Positions 31,839-41,052 of a DNA stretch of 43,576 nucleotides are shown one piece after another. The stretch is from NCBI GenBank assembly GCA_027317105.1, contig DAHVFH010000185.1, forward strand, positions 1 to 43,576, written 5' to 3'. The DNA is from Cytophagales bacterium (GTDB lineage Bacteria > Bacteroidota > Bacteroidia > Cytophagales > Cyclobacteriaceae). The notes under the pieces were generated by a model. That model saw only the letters and a program-made list of their open reading frames with translations. It did not search any database and was not told the origin of the DNA. The position numbers and the translations under genes were made by a program. How positions within the stretch are numbered: the stretch's first letter is position 1; every line of letters begins with the position of its first letter.

Positions 31839-33730
31839 CCATTAGTAAGTTAGTGCTGTTTCACCTAATGCTATTCATTGGGATTAGTTCATATTGCCAG
31901 GTTCCACAGGCGATCAAGTATCAAGCAGTTGCTCGAAGCAGCAATGGCAATCCGGTTGCTACTAAATCGGTCAGTATCCGAATTTCAATACTTCAGTATT
32001 CAAGCCTTGGACAGGTGGTCTATCAAGAAACTCAAAATGTGACCACCGACAATGCGGGTGTATTTTCAATTGCAATAGGAATGGGAACTGCGATTACAGG
32101 AGTGTTCAGCCAAATAAATTGGGCTTCTGGAAATTTCTTTATCAAATCTGAATTTGATTTTGGGGATGGTTCAGGTTTTCAATTATCGGGTACGTCTGAA
32201 ATTTTAAGCATTCCCTATGCCTTTTATGCAGGTAATGGCACGCAATGGAAAACTAACTCCGACTCTTCGGTTTACTACAATACAACATCCACTAAAGTTG
32301 GAATAGGCACAAAGACCCCCGCGCAAGCCTTGTCTGTGAATGGCGTAATTGAAAGCATAACAGGCGGTATCAAATTTCCCGATGGTACTATCCAGACCAC
32401 AGCCCCAAATTCGAATAAAAATTATCAGTGGAAAATAAATTTGGACTCTTCTATCTACTACAAGGCAACTACTGGTCGTGTTGGAATTGGAACAGCAACA
32501 CCAAGAAGTTTTTTAGATGTGGTTTCTAATCAAGGGGGCAGCCAATACACATTAAACTTGTCATCCACGAACTCTCAAGGGCAAGCTGGTGCAGCAATTT
32601 GGAATGACAATGGTGGCTGGCTTAAAGTGAATTTATTGGGAAGCCAGGTAAGTAATGGTGCGGCATTTGGTCAAAGTGGTCAGGGTACAGTTCAGTTTTT
32701 ATCGAACATGAGCGGAGCTAAAGATATGTTGATAGGTACGCTCAATAATCAATCTTTAATTTTGGGAACGAACAATCTGGCACGAGTTAATATTTTGAGT
32801 TCAGGAAACGTTGGAGTTGGAACAACAACTCCTGCGCAGGCATTAAGTGTAAATGGAATAATAGAATCTACTAGTGGTGGAATAAAATATCCTGATGGAA
32901 CAATTCAATCCAGTGCAACTTCAGGATTAGCTTCTTCCAGTGATGGCAATAATGTATCTATAAATAAAAGTCTTTCTATTTTTTCCGCCCCATCAGTAAT
33001 GTATTCGAGAGCTGTTTGGGTTCGAATAAACAACAATACAACAGATTCGCTGATTTATGATTTTGTCCCGAGTCAATGGTATTACTTTGCTCTGACTAAA
33101 AAGAGTACCGGTGAAGCAAGCATTTACATTAATGGAACCAAAATGTTCAAAGGAAGCTTTGCCAATGAAGCATTTAACCATTATCAATTAAATATCGGAG
33201 CAGGATTCTATACAGGTTGGGGGTCATACTTAAAGGGTTCTTTTGATGGAATCCGGGTTTCTAATATCTCAAAAGATTCGGTTACGATAAAGAATTATTG
33301 GTCTTCAAATATAGAATTAGGTTCTGAAGCAAATACTGTTGCATTATGGAATTTTAATGAAGGTTCAGGTGCAACGTTTAATAGTTCTGTTGGCACATTT
33401 ACTGGAAATCTTGTCGGTAGTCCTCAATGGGTAACTGGAAAATTCGGAAAGGCAATATCGTTAAATGGTACTACCGATTATGGGGTGGTTAATATCACTT
33501 TGCCCACTACTGATGTATCCTATGAGGCATGGGTCAGATTTGATGCTCCAATTACTCAATATGCAACAATTATTGAGCCTTATGGTCTGTACAATACCGA
33601 GTTTATTGTTAGACCTTCAACGGTTAAAAATAATGAGGGCGTCATACTAAAATCACCTAATGGGCAATGCTGGAAAATTACAGTCGATAATACTGGTAAC
33701 CTCATAAGAACGGCAATTACTTGTCCGTAA
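31835..33730 (+). CDS. large secreted LamG-like protein with repeat-rich stalk
   Basis: 631 residues. Signal peptide 1-21 (VLFHLMLFIGISSYC, then QVPQAIKYQAVARSSNGNPV, the typical opening of this Bacteroidota group). After about residue 30 comes an Ig-like part (to about 133), then tail-fibre-like units: QWKxNxDSSxYY...VGIGTxTP at 137-162 and again at 198-223, and TPAQALSVNGxIES..GGIKxPDGTIQ at 161-187 and 331-357. The C-terminal 240 residues have two LamG/concanavalin-type jelly-roll regions (about 393-485 and 510-615; YEAWVRF, WYYFALTKK, GSFDGIRVS). It would be exported to the surface to bind carbohydrate or protein. No T9SS sorting domain is visible on it. Confidence 0.8.
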   Translation: MTISKLVLFHLMLFIGISSYCQVPQAIKYQAVARSSNGNPVATKSVSIRISILQYSSLGQVVYQETQNVTTDNAGVFSIAIGMGTAITGVFSQINWASGNFFIKSEFDFGDGSGFQLSGTSEILSIPYAFYAGNGTQWKTNSDSSVYYNTTSTKVGIGTKTPAQALSVNGVIESITGGIKFPDGTIQTTAPNSNKNYQWKINLDSSIYYKATTGRVGIGTATPRSFLDVVSNQGGSQYTLNLSSTNSQGQAGAAIWNDNGGWLKVNLLGSQVSNGAAFGQSGQGTVQFLSNMSGAKDMLIGTLNNQSLILGTNNLARVNILSSGNVGVGTTTPAQALSVNGIIESTSGGIKYPDGTIQSSATSGLASSSDGNNVSINKSLSIFSAPSVMYSRAVWVRINNNTTDSLIYDFVPSQWYYFALTKKSTGEASIYINGTKMFKGSFANEAFNHYQLNIGAGFYTGWGSYLKGSFDGIRVSNISKDSVTIKNYWSSNIELGSEANTVALWNFNEGSGATFNSSVGTFTGNLVGSPQWVTGKFGKAISLNGTTDYGVVNITLPTTDVSYEAWVRFDAPITQYATIIEPYGLYNTEFIVRPSTVKNNEGVILKSPNGQCWKITVDNTGNLIRTAITCP

Positions 33731-33751
33731 TTTTTCTGAACTGGAGTGGAT

Positions 33752-35155
33752 TTAATTATTGAGGGAACTTGAGACAACACTGAAGCCGAATTTTGCATTA
33801 GGCATTGGTCTTGTATTCCAATGCTTATCAATGACCAAAGCTGCGCCCAATGCTGAACCATAACTGATCGAGGCGCCATAGATTTTATGAGTTGGTAGTG
33901 CTGCCACTAGCAGGTTCATGTAGATGTTGTTGCTGCTAAAGCCTCCATCGACATAGATATTTTTAATGTTTGATGTTAAGACCAAGTTGGTTGATTGAAT
34001 CTGTTGGCGAACGATATCAATGAGAAGCTGATGGTAGGCTTCTTCAAGGGAATTGAATTGAGAAGTATCGCGCTGATCAAAACCGGAACTTGGTAATTGG
34101 TTGTTATTTGAAGCCGATTCTTTGGCACTTACTTTATTCTCTAATTGAGAAACAAGTATTGGATCATATTTCAAAAGTTTGTGATAATAATCTGGAGAAA
34201 CGTTAAAGTGAGAAGCGATTTTATTGACCATCATCTCATGGTCGTGACCAGCAAATAGGCGGGCAGCTTTCACCGGTTTTCCTTCAAAGCTCAGATAATG
34301 CAGACAATCTGACTTTAACTCCTTTTCGGTAAGCGGGGTGTCATTAAATGGATTCAAGCTGATGCTCCATGTTCCTGTTGAGATCAATACAAAAGGGTCA
34401 TCAAAGTATTTTAGGTAAGGTATCAACGCTGACGAGCTGTCGTGAAGTCCAATTCCCGAGAGAATATAAGGCGATCCACCAACTGGTTCTGTTTGAGAGG
34501 CGTGATTGATTGAAGGAAATTTTGAAGTTATGCCTTCCGTATGAATCCAGTTGTGGTAAGTCTTTTTTTCAAAATCCCATAATAGCGTGTGACACCCAAG
34601 GCTGGTATATTCAGTCTTCAGTTTTCCGGTTAGGAGAAAGCTAATGTATTGTGGAAGATGAAGGGAATATTTTATCTGTTCGTAAAAGGCAGGCCGTTCA
34701 TGCTTTAGATGGTACAACTGCAAACCGGAATTGAGATTTCCTAAAAGGGGAGAGGAGGTTTGAGTTTGCAGCTTGTTATCGGTGTCGTATTTGTCAAGAA
34801 ACCCTTGAAGCAATTTTTCAGGGTAGGGTTTGAGGTAGTTTGTTAAATGGCCGATAATATTTTGTTGCTGATCCAAGTGGACAAGGCTTGCTCCGTAAGC
34901 AGAAACATTGACAGCTTTTATGTCAAATTCTTTTTTTTCTTGAAGCAAGGCAAAAGATTCTTTAACCCAATGCGTCATCAAATGGATGTCTTCACATGGA
35001 AAACCATCTTCGTCAATGGTTTCTTTGAGTTGCTGCGATTGCTCGTAAACAACGTTATAACTTTCATCAAACAAAAATAATTTCTTGTTGGTCTTGCCAA
35101 TATCAAAAACAGCAATAACCGGAATTCTATCTTTTAGATTGGAAAATTCTTTCAT
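33752..35155 (-). CDS. rhaB: FGGY-family kinase, probable rhamnulokinase
   Basis: 467 residues from the ATG at 35155; GTG one codon earlier is possible. FGGY fold: N-terminal IAVFDIGKTNKKLFLFD (phosphate-binding loop), NVSAYGASLVHLD, STGTWSISLNPF in the middle and the C-terminal ATPase loop YVDGGFSSNNIYMNLL. Last gene of the run, 3 bp after rhaI. In the rhamnose route it phosphorylates L-rhamnulose to L-rhamnulose-1-phosphate, the substrate for the bifunctional aldolase upstream. L-fuculokinase is the alternative; the isomerase, mutarotase and transporter context favours rhamnulose. Cytosolic. Confidence 0.8.
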   Translation of the reverse strand: MKEFSNLKDRIPVIAVFDIGKTNKKLFLFDESYNVVYEQSQQLKETIDEDGFPCEDIHLMTHWVKESFALLQEKKEFDIKAVNVSAYGASLVHLDQQQNIIGHLTNYLKPYPEKLLQGFLDKYDTDNKLQTQTSSPLLGNLNSGLQLYHLKHERPAFYEQIKYSLHLPQYISFLLTGKLKTEYTSLGCHTLLWDFEKKTYHNWIHTEGITSKFPSINHASQTEPVGGSPYILSGIGLHDSSSALIPYLKYFDDPFVLISTGTWSISLNPFNDTPLTEKELKSDCLHYLSFEGKPVKAARLFAGHDHEMMVNKIASHFNVSPDYYHKLLKYDPILVSQLENKVSAKESASNNNQLPSSGFDQRDTSQFNSLEEAYHQLLIDIVRQQIQSTNLVLTSNIKNIYVDGGFSSNNIYMNLLVAALPTHKIYGASISYGSALGAALVIDKHWNTRPMPNAKFGFSVVSSSLNN

Positions 35156-35158
35156 CAC

Positions 35159-36433
35159 TCAAAGTCCGGTTGCCATCGATTTTGAACCTCGTTCAGAGAT
35201 TAATTGATCACGAACTTTTACTTCGCGGAAAAATTCGATTGGGTTCAAAACGCCTCCCGCATTTAACCTAGCTTCAGCAAGAAGTGAACGGACATCCGCG
35301 CGAAAAGCGCTTTGGATAATTTCCTGAGCTGAAACGACATCGTTATTAACTTGTGCATCCGCTAATTTTTTCTGATCGATTAGCAGAGCCTGTACATAAG
35401 CAATCTTAATGGCTTCCACAGATTGTAATAAATCTTCGAGCGGGTCTTTGAGATTGTGCGAAGCATCAATCATCCAGCCTAAGCCGGTGGCATGATCCAT
35501 ACCCTTGTTATCCATTCCTTCAATCAATTCGTTAAAGATGAGAAACAATTGATACGGATTAATGCTTCCAACGGTAAGGTCATCATCACCGTATTTGGAA
35601 TCGTTAAAATGAAACCCACCTAATTTCCCTTCCATGAGCAGGAGTGAGACAATCTGTTCGATGTTTGCGTTGGGCAAATGGTGGCCGAGGTCAACTAATG
35701 TAAATGCCTTTGGTCCTAGTTTGTTGGCATACAATAACGATTGACCCCAGTCACCCACCGTCATTGAGTAGAAGTTTGGTTCGAAGGCTTTGTATTCGAC
35801 AAACATTTTCCAATCGGAAGGTAAGGCCGAGTAGATTTCTTTTAGGCCATCCAATGTATTTTGGAAAGCTTTGCGGAAGTTCAATTGCCCAGGGAAGGAT
35901 GACCCATCGGAAAGCCAAACGGTTAGTGATTTTGAACCGAGCGCAATTCCATGTTTTATTACTTCAAGGTTGTGAGCGATTGCTTGTTGACGTACCGCTC
36001 TATTAACGTGTTGTAACGAGCCAAACTTATAACTCAATTTTTGATCCTTTTGGTCCTGAAACGTATTAGAGTTCATCGCATCGAAGCGGATGCCGTGATG
36101 CGCGGCCAGGTCTTTTATTGCCTTCGGGTCGGTAGGAATGTCCCAGGGAATGTGAAGTGAGATCGCTCCGCTGGATTTGTTCAGAGCATGTAGTAAACCA
36201 ATATCTTCTATCTTTTCTTCCAGGTTGCGCGGCTCTCCACCACCTGGGAATCTACCGAACCGAGTTCCGCCTGTGCCCAATGCCCAACTGGGAATGGCGA
36301 TCTGAAAAGCTTTTAGTTTCTGAACCAAACGATCAACCGAAGGGGTACCATCGGCTGTACTTGCGAACTTCTTTTTATGTTCTGCTAACCGTTTTTGGTT
36401 GTGGTTTTCAATTTGTGATTGATCTATTTCCAT
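35159..36433 (-). CDS. rhaI: L-rhamnose isomerase (RhaI type)
   Basis: 424 residues, TIM-barrel sugar isomerase of the RhaI type (Pseudomonas stutzeri / Gram-positive group), not E. coli RhaA. Visible: WALGTGGTRFGRFPGGGEPRNLEEKIED near 50-77, the barrel strands LTVWLSDGSSFPGQ and MFVEYKAFEP, and metal ligands in FTLVDLGHHLPNANIEQ and GGFHFNDSKYGDDDL. It interconverts L-rhamnose and L-rhamnulose, the first step of the route. ATG at 36433 lies 3 bp from the rhaM stop, 3 bp precede rhaB, so the three are tightly cotranscribed. Confidence 0.9.
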   Translation of the reverse strand: MEIDQSQIENHNQKRLAEHKKKFASTADGTPSVDRLVQKLKAFQIAIPSWALGTGGTRFGRFPGGGEPRNLEEKIEDIGLLHALNKSSGAISLHIPWDIPTDPKAIKDLAAHHGIRFDAMNSNTFQDQKDQKLSYKFGSLQHVNRAVRQQAIAHNLEVIKHGIALGSKSLTVWLSDGSSFPGQLNFRKAFQNTLDGLKEIYSALPSDWKMFVEYKAFEPNFYSMTVGDWGQSLLYANKLGPKAFTLVDLGHHLPNANIEQIVSLLLMEGKLGGFHFNDSKYGDDDLTVGSINPYQLFLIFNELIEGMDNKGMDHATGLGWMIDASHNLKDPLEDLLQSVEAIKIAYVQALLIDQKKLADAQVNNDVVSAQEIIQSAFRADVRSLLAEARLNAGGVLNPIEFFREVKVRDQLISERGSKSMATGL

Positions 36434-36436
36434 AAG

Positions 36437-36751
36437 CTAAGGAAGATAAAAAACTTCTTTTAAAGGAACACTAATCGGGGAGGAATCGTAATTTGTCTCC
36501 ATGATATCTTTCATATAAGCCCACCATTTTTTCATCACGGGGTGGTTCGGTAGTGCATCCAAAGATTGACTATTTTCAATATTCATTACCGCGAATAAAT
36601 AATGCGTTTCCTTATCTAGAAAAATAGAATAATTCGAAATTCCGGTTTTCTTTAAAAGTTCTTTTAATTCCGGCCAAAGCGCATCATGCCTATGTTTGTA
36701 TTCTTCTTCTTTCCCTGGATATAATTTCATTTTGAAGGCTATGCGTTGCAT
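36437..36751 (-). CDS. rhaM: L-rhamnose mutarotase
   Basis: 104 residues, the usual length for RhaM. MQRIAFKMKLYPGKEEEYKHRHDALWPELKELL: H22 before DALWPEL is the catalytic His of the E. coli enzyme, and NYSIFLD, PVMKKWWAYMKDIM complete the family pattern. It speeds the alpha/beta exchange of L-rhamnose so the isomerase gets its preferred anomer. Cytosolic dimer. It lies between rhaI and a broken KilA-N gene. Confidence 0.92.
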   Translation of the reverse strand: MQRIAFKMKLYPGKEEEYKHRHDALWPELKELLKKTGISNYSIFLDKETHYLFAVMNIENSQSLDALPNHPVMKKWWAYMKDIMETNYDSSPISVPLKEVFYLP

Positions 36752-36780
36752 TGCTTATTTTTATTGTTTGAACATTAACT

Positions 36781-37607
36781 TCACTTTAGTTTTTTGAGTT
36801 GTTTATTAGCTACCAAAGACTTCATTTGGGTAATAGCAATTTTATTCAGTTGTTGGAGCCGTACACTTTGCAGTAAGCCCTGATTAATAAGTACCGCATT
36901 AATGCTTTCCAAATTACTGAGTACTACCAATTGTTCAAGCGTTGAGGCATCTCGGATATTTCCTTCGACATTGGGGTTAGCATCCCTCCACACTGTTTTG
37001 CAGTCATGCCAAATAACGCCATATTTAGCATGTCTGCTTCGTTGGCATAAATGAAATTGATTTCTGTTTTGCCGAGTTCCTTAGGGATGAGATTTTCTTT
37101 TATGGCATCAGTGTGGATATGATAATTCACCTTTGCCAAGGTGCGTTGAAGATTCCAATCTAATTTAAGCCGGTCGTTTTCGTCCTCCTTTAAGCGTTGA
37201 AATTCTTTGATCATGTAAAGTTTAAACTCGATAGAAATCCAGGAAGCAAACTCAAAGGCGATGTCTTTATGTGCGTATGTTCCACCGTATTTTCCTGGTC
37301 TGGATGTAATGCCAATTGCATTTGTCTTTTCAATCCATTGTTTTGGTGTTAGCGTAAAACTGTTTAATCCAGCTTGTTTTCTAAACCCATCGAATTCGAT
37401 GGGTTTAAAATCCGGATTATACAATTGCTCCCAAAACCCTAAAAGTTCAATGGTGTTTCTATTTCTAAGCCAATTCTGAATAATGGTATCTGTTCTGTCC
37501 AGATCTTTAAACCTTGCTATGTCCGTAAGAGACAGAAAATCTGAAATTTTGTTTTGAAATACTTTAATTTCGGTACCCTTAACAATTAATATTTTGCTTT
37601 TAGTCAT
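36781..37607 (-). pseudogene. KilA-N domain gene broken by a 2-bp frameshift
   Basis: From the ATG at 37607 the frame codes for a KilA-N protein (SLTDIARFKD, QNWLRNRNTIELLGFWEQLYNPDFKPIEFDGF, KTNAIGITSRPGKYGGTYAHKDIAFEFASWIS, FGMTAKQ) until about 36995, then shifts and stops at 36924. The remainder continues in another frame (WRDANPNVEGNIRDASTLEQLVVLSNLESINAVL...) down to 36781. On the + strand the break is CTCCACACTG near 36989-36993; removing one CA restores AKQWRDANP, so one dinucleotide was gained. KilA-N proteins are phage or defence-associated DNA-binding proteins. It interrupts the rha operon, suggesting insertion followed by decay. A sequencing error is possible. Confidence 0.75.
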
Positions 37608-37682
37608 GATTTCTGTCAATAATGCTTTTGATAATATTATCCTTAATGTAATTTATTACCAATGGAACACAGGCCTACCTAA

Positions 37683-39800
37683 TTACCGTACAAAAGCCAT
37701 CGCCACCCCACCATCTACATTCAATACATTGCCTGTGGATTTATCGAGCAATCCCCCCACAAAAGCAAAGCACGCATTGGCAATGTCTTCCGGTAAAATC
37801 ACTTCGTTTAATAATGTTCGCTTGGCATAGAAGGAGGGAAGTTCTTCCACTTTTACTCCATAAGCTTTTGCCCGGCCTTCTGCCCATGCGCCTTCCCATA
37901 TTTTGCTGTCGGCAATGACTGCATCGGGATTAACTACGTTCACGCGAATCTTGTCACCACCAAGTTCGGCCGCATTCAGTCGGCTTAAATGTAATTGTGC
38001 AGCCTTGGCCGACCCGTAACCCGCATTGTTCGCGCCACTGACTACTGCATTTTTACTGACGATGTTAAGGATGTCGCCACCCAAATTTTGTTTTCGTAAA
38101 ATCTCAACGCTCGCTTGTGTGATCAGGAATTGTCCTTTCACCAAAATATCATACAGTAAATCCCAATCTTTTTCTGTGTGGTCTTCAATAGATTTTGAAA
38201 TGGATATGCCAGCACTATTGACGATGATATCAAGACCACCAAACGCTAGGCAAGAAGTATTCATGGCCCCTTGAATGAGAGAATTACTGGTTACATCCAA
38301 CTGGGCTTTTGAATAGGCATCTTTCCCGAACTCTTTTGCGAATTCAACATCAGCTTTGGCTAACCGCCCATCATCATTGTCGGTCAACATTACGCAAGCA
38401 CCTTCTGCGATGAATTTTTTAGCAATCGCTTTGCCTATTCCTCCGGCACTGCCTGTAATAAAGGCAATTTTTCCCGTTAAGGGTTTGGGCTTAGGCATGC
38501 GTTGAAGTTTAGCTTCTTCCAGCAACCAGTATTCGATATTGAATGCCTCTTGACGCGGTAGCGAAGTATATTCGGAAATGGCTTCAGCACCCTTCATCAC
38601 ATTGATGGCGTTGATATAAAATTCGCTTGCTACACGAGCCGTCTGCTTGTCTTTGGCAAAGGTGAACATGCCAACTCCTGGATAAAGAATTACTACTGGA
38701 TTTGGATCGCGAATGGCTGGACTGTTCGGATGTTTACAAGCTTCGTAGTATTCCGTATACATTTTGCGATAACGTTCAAAGGCGGCCAGTAATTTTTCTT
38801 TTATCGTTTTGGAGTCGGATAAATCTTCATCGGGTTTTAGATCAAGCACCAACGGACTGATCTTGGTACGAAGAAAATGATCCGGACAACTTGTACCCAT
38901 AGGTGCAAGCCGGGTAAGGTCATTGGAGTTTATAAACTCCAACACCCGCTTATCATCAGTGAAGTGGCCGACCATTCGTGTGTGACTTGAGGACAGTCCT
39001 CTGAGGGTGGGGGCAAGTGCTGCGGCTTGCGTATGCCTTTCTTCTTTTCTAAGTGAATCAATTCCCCCCCCACCAAAAACCAAGCGCTTCTTGCCGTAGT
39101 TATTACTTAGATATTCGGCACATTGCTCAATCACTTCCAACGTGTTTATGTAACTCTCATAAGCGGTGTTGCCCCAGGTAAAGAGCCCATGCGATCCCAA
39201 CATGATCCCACGAATGCCGGGGTTTTCAGCTAAGCATTTTTGTAGTTTCAATCCTAAATCAAAACCGGGTCGCTGCCATTCTACCCAACCAATTTTTCCG
39301 TTGAATATTTCGCTGGTGATTTTCTTGCCATCTTTTGCGGCAGCAATCGCAATGGCTGCATCTGGGTGAAGGTGATCGATATGTTTGAATGGAAGAAAAG
39401 CATGTAGCGGAGTGTCGATCGATGGTGCTTTCGAATCTAAATCATAAATGCAATGGTTGAAGAGTGCTACCATTTCATCTTCGTGCTCAAGCCCGCGGTA
39501 AACATTTTTTAAAGCAAGAAGTCTCTCCATGTATAAAGCTGCCAACCCATTTTTCTTTAGCGTTCCTAAATCACCCCCCGATCCTTTAACCCACATCACT
39601 TCGGTTTTTTTTCCAGTCAACGGATCTTTTGCATTTACTTTACAAGACGTATTCCCACCGCCATAATTGGTGAGCCTTAGATCTGCCCCTAATAGATTGG
39701 ATCGATAAATCAATAAGCCAACTTCATCATTTTTTAAAGCTTCTGCTTTGGCACCATCCCACAAATAGCTTACATGCTTATACCTCATTTCAGTTGACAT
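37683..39800 (-). CDS. rhaD: bifunctional rhamnulose-1-phosphate aldolase / lactaldehyde dehydrogenase
   Basis: 705 residues, two enzymes in one chain. The class II aldolase half (about 1-400) has GGGNTSCK, WVKGSGGDL, and zinc ligand candidates DTPLHAF and HIDHLHPD (H133, H143, H145) plus H204 in GSHGLFTWG. The short-chain dehydrogenase half starts at about 440 with TGSAGGIG (449-456), S582, Y595 and K599 (AGYGSAKAA) and ends DGGVAMAFVR. Such fusions (also called RhaE/W) split L-rhamnulose-1-phosphate to dihydroxyacetone phosphate and L-lactaldehyde and oxidise the latter. Start ATG 39800. Operon neighbours support the role. Upstream of it is a MITE-like repeat. Confidence 0.92.
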   Translation of the reverse strand: MSTEMRYKHVSYLWDGAKAEALKNDEVGLLIYRSNLLGADLRLTNYGGGNTSCKVNAKDPLTGKKTEVMWVKGSGGDLGTLKKNGLAALYMERLLALKNVYRGLEHEDEMVALFNHCIYDLDSKAPSIDTPLHAFLPFKHIDHLHPDAAIAIAAAKDGKKITSEIFNGKIGWVEWQRPGFDLGLKLQKCLAENPGIRGIMLGSHGLFTWGNTAYESYINTLEVIEQCAEYLSNNYGKKRLVFGGGGIDSLRKEERHTQAAALAPTLRGLSSSHTRMVGHFTDDKRVLEFINSNDLTRLAPMGTSCPDHFLRTKISPLVLDLKPDEDLSDSKTIKEKLLAAFERYRKMYTEYYEACKHPNSPAIRDPNPVVILYPGVGMFTFAKDKQTARVASEFYINAINVMKGAEAISEYTSLPRQEAFNIEYWLLEEAKLQRMPKPKPLTGKIAFITGSAGGIGKAIAKKFIAEGACVMLTDNDDGRLAKADVEFAKEFGKDAYSKAQLDVTSNSLIQGAMNTSCLAFGGLDIIVNSAGISISKSIEDHTEKDWDLLYDILVKGQFLITQASVEILRKQNLGGDILNIVSKNAVVSGANNAGYGSAKAAQLHLSRLNAAELGGDKIRVNVVNPDAVIADSKIWEGAWAEGRAKAYGVKVEELPSFYAKRTLLNEVILPEDIANACFAFVGGLLDKSTGNVLNVDGGVAMAFVR

Positions 39801-39835
39801 AAATAATAGTATTTAAAAAAAATTAAAAATAGCTA

Positions 39836-39961
39836 ACGTCATTGTAAGCACCGCTGTGGGATAGTGGGTCAGGGCGAAGCAGTCTACCCGAGGAAGACAA
39901 TCAACTCTCTGGGGATTGCTTCGTACCTCGTCCTTTCCAGCGCTGGAACTTGCAATGACGT
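39836..39961. repeat. palindromic MITE-like repeat, copy 2
   Basis: Terminal inverted repeat ACGTCATTG (39836-39844) and CAATGACGT (39953-39961), perfect over 9 bp; inside GGGCGAAGCAGTC and GGGATTGCTTCG recall copy 1 at 25342-25448. It lies in the 189-bp gap between rhaT and rhaD, where no gene is present. It would sit in the transcript leader of rhaD and might attenuate or stabilise the message. Confidence 0.72.
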
Positions 39962-39989
39962 AATTCATCTCGATAATAAGAAGTTCTTT

Positions 39990-41045
39990 CTATTTAATTG
40001 AATTACCATAACCTAACACTAAGACTGACAGAACAATCATTCCAATTCCGGTGATGATGGTGACTCGCGTTTTGGTGCTGACTCCTTTCCATTCTTTTAA
40101 AATTATTCCCCACAAATTCGCGGTGAGGATAATGAACGACATGTGCAATATCCATGAACTTGCTCCATTGCCCAATTTACTTTCTCCCATTCCATAAAAG
40201 AAAAATTGAAGGAACCAGGTGGTGCCGGCCAATGCGGAGAAAATATAATTTTTTAAAAGTGGGATTTGCGTGTTGTCATAATCTCCAAACGTTTTATTCT
40301 TAAAATTAAGAATTACACACCAAATTAAATTAGTCGATAACCCACCCCACAACAACACTACGTAGGTAATATTATTTTGATACAACGGATTGAGACCGGC
40401 CTTGACAGCTGCCTCGGCCATCGGCTTACCTGCTTCTATTCCAAAGTTAAAACAAGAACTTAAAATTCCTGAGGTGATAGCGACAATCAATCCCTTAGTT
40501 AAATTAAATTCGGCAACACTTTTCTTCTTGTCGGAATCAGATAACTCCTGTTCTTTCAACATGCCCGCCCGCCCGCAGATGTAAATGCCAATCAGACAAA
40601 TCACAACGCCCGATAAAATAATTTGTCCCCACCCCGTAAAGAGCAGTTCATTAAAAGTGGTTTTGTTTTGAGTGGGAACAAAGTTGTAATAAATCGAAGG
40701 CACCAATGCACCGAAGGCCGAGCAAAAACCAAGAACAACCGAATTGCCCAATGACATTCCCAGATAACGAACCCCTAACCCATAAGTCAGTCCACCAATG
40801 CCCCAAAGCACACCGAACAAAATGGTATAGAAAATTACGGAAGAGGATGTCTGATGGATGAGGGTTGAAAATCCTGGAAGGGTAATCCAGGCAGCCAGTG
40901 GTGGAACGATCAGCCACGAAAAAAGCCCACCGATGATCCAGTAGCTTTCCCACGACCAGCCTTTTACTTTCTTGAATGGAATATAAAAGCTTCCAGAAGC
41001 CGCTCCGCCAATGAAGTGAAAAATAATCCCGAGTAGAACCTGCAT
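39990..41045 (-). CDS. rhaT: L-rhamnose-proton symporter
   Basis: 351 residues with about ten membrane segments; RhaT hallmarks are GIIFHFIGGAASGSFYIPFKKVKGWSWESYW at the start and GLTYGLGVRYLGMSLGNSVVLG after it. Inner-membrane importer of L-rhamnose with protons. It lies 7 bp after the rhamnosidase stop, so products released outside or in the periplasm can be taken up by the same operon. Start ATG at 41045. Confidence 0.92.
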   Translation of the reverse strand: MQVLLGIIFHFIGGAASGSFYIPFKKVKGWSWESYWIIGGLFSWLIVPPLAAWITLPGFSTLIHQTSSSVIFYTILFGVLWGIGGLTYGLGVRYLGMSLGNSVVLGFCSAFGALVPSIYYNFVPTQNKTTFNELLFTGWGQIILSGVVICLIGIYICGRAGMLKEQELSDSDKKKSVAEFNLTKGLIVAITSGILSSCFNFGIEAGKPMAEAAVKAGLNPLYQNNITYVVLLWGGLSTNLIWCVILNFKNKTFGDYDNTQIPLLKNYIFSALAGTTWFLQFFFYGMGESKLGNGASSWILHMSFIILTANLWGIILKEWKGVSTKTRVTIITGIGMIVLSVLVLGYGNSIK

Positions 41046-41052
41046 TATGTGC

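Noticed and set aside
33580..33879. 99-residue minus-strand frame across the rhaB/LamG junction
   Set aside because: It spans the ends of two convergent genes with clear products and has no recognisable domain.
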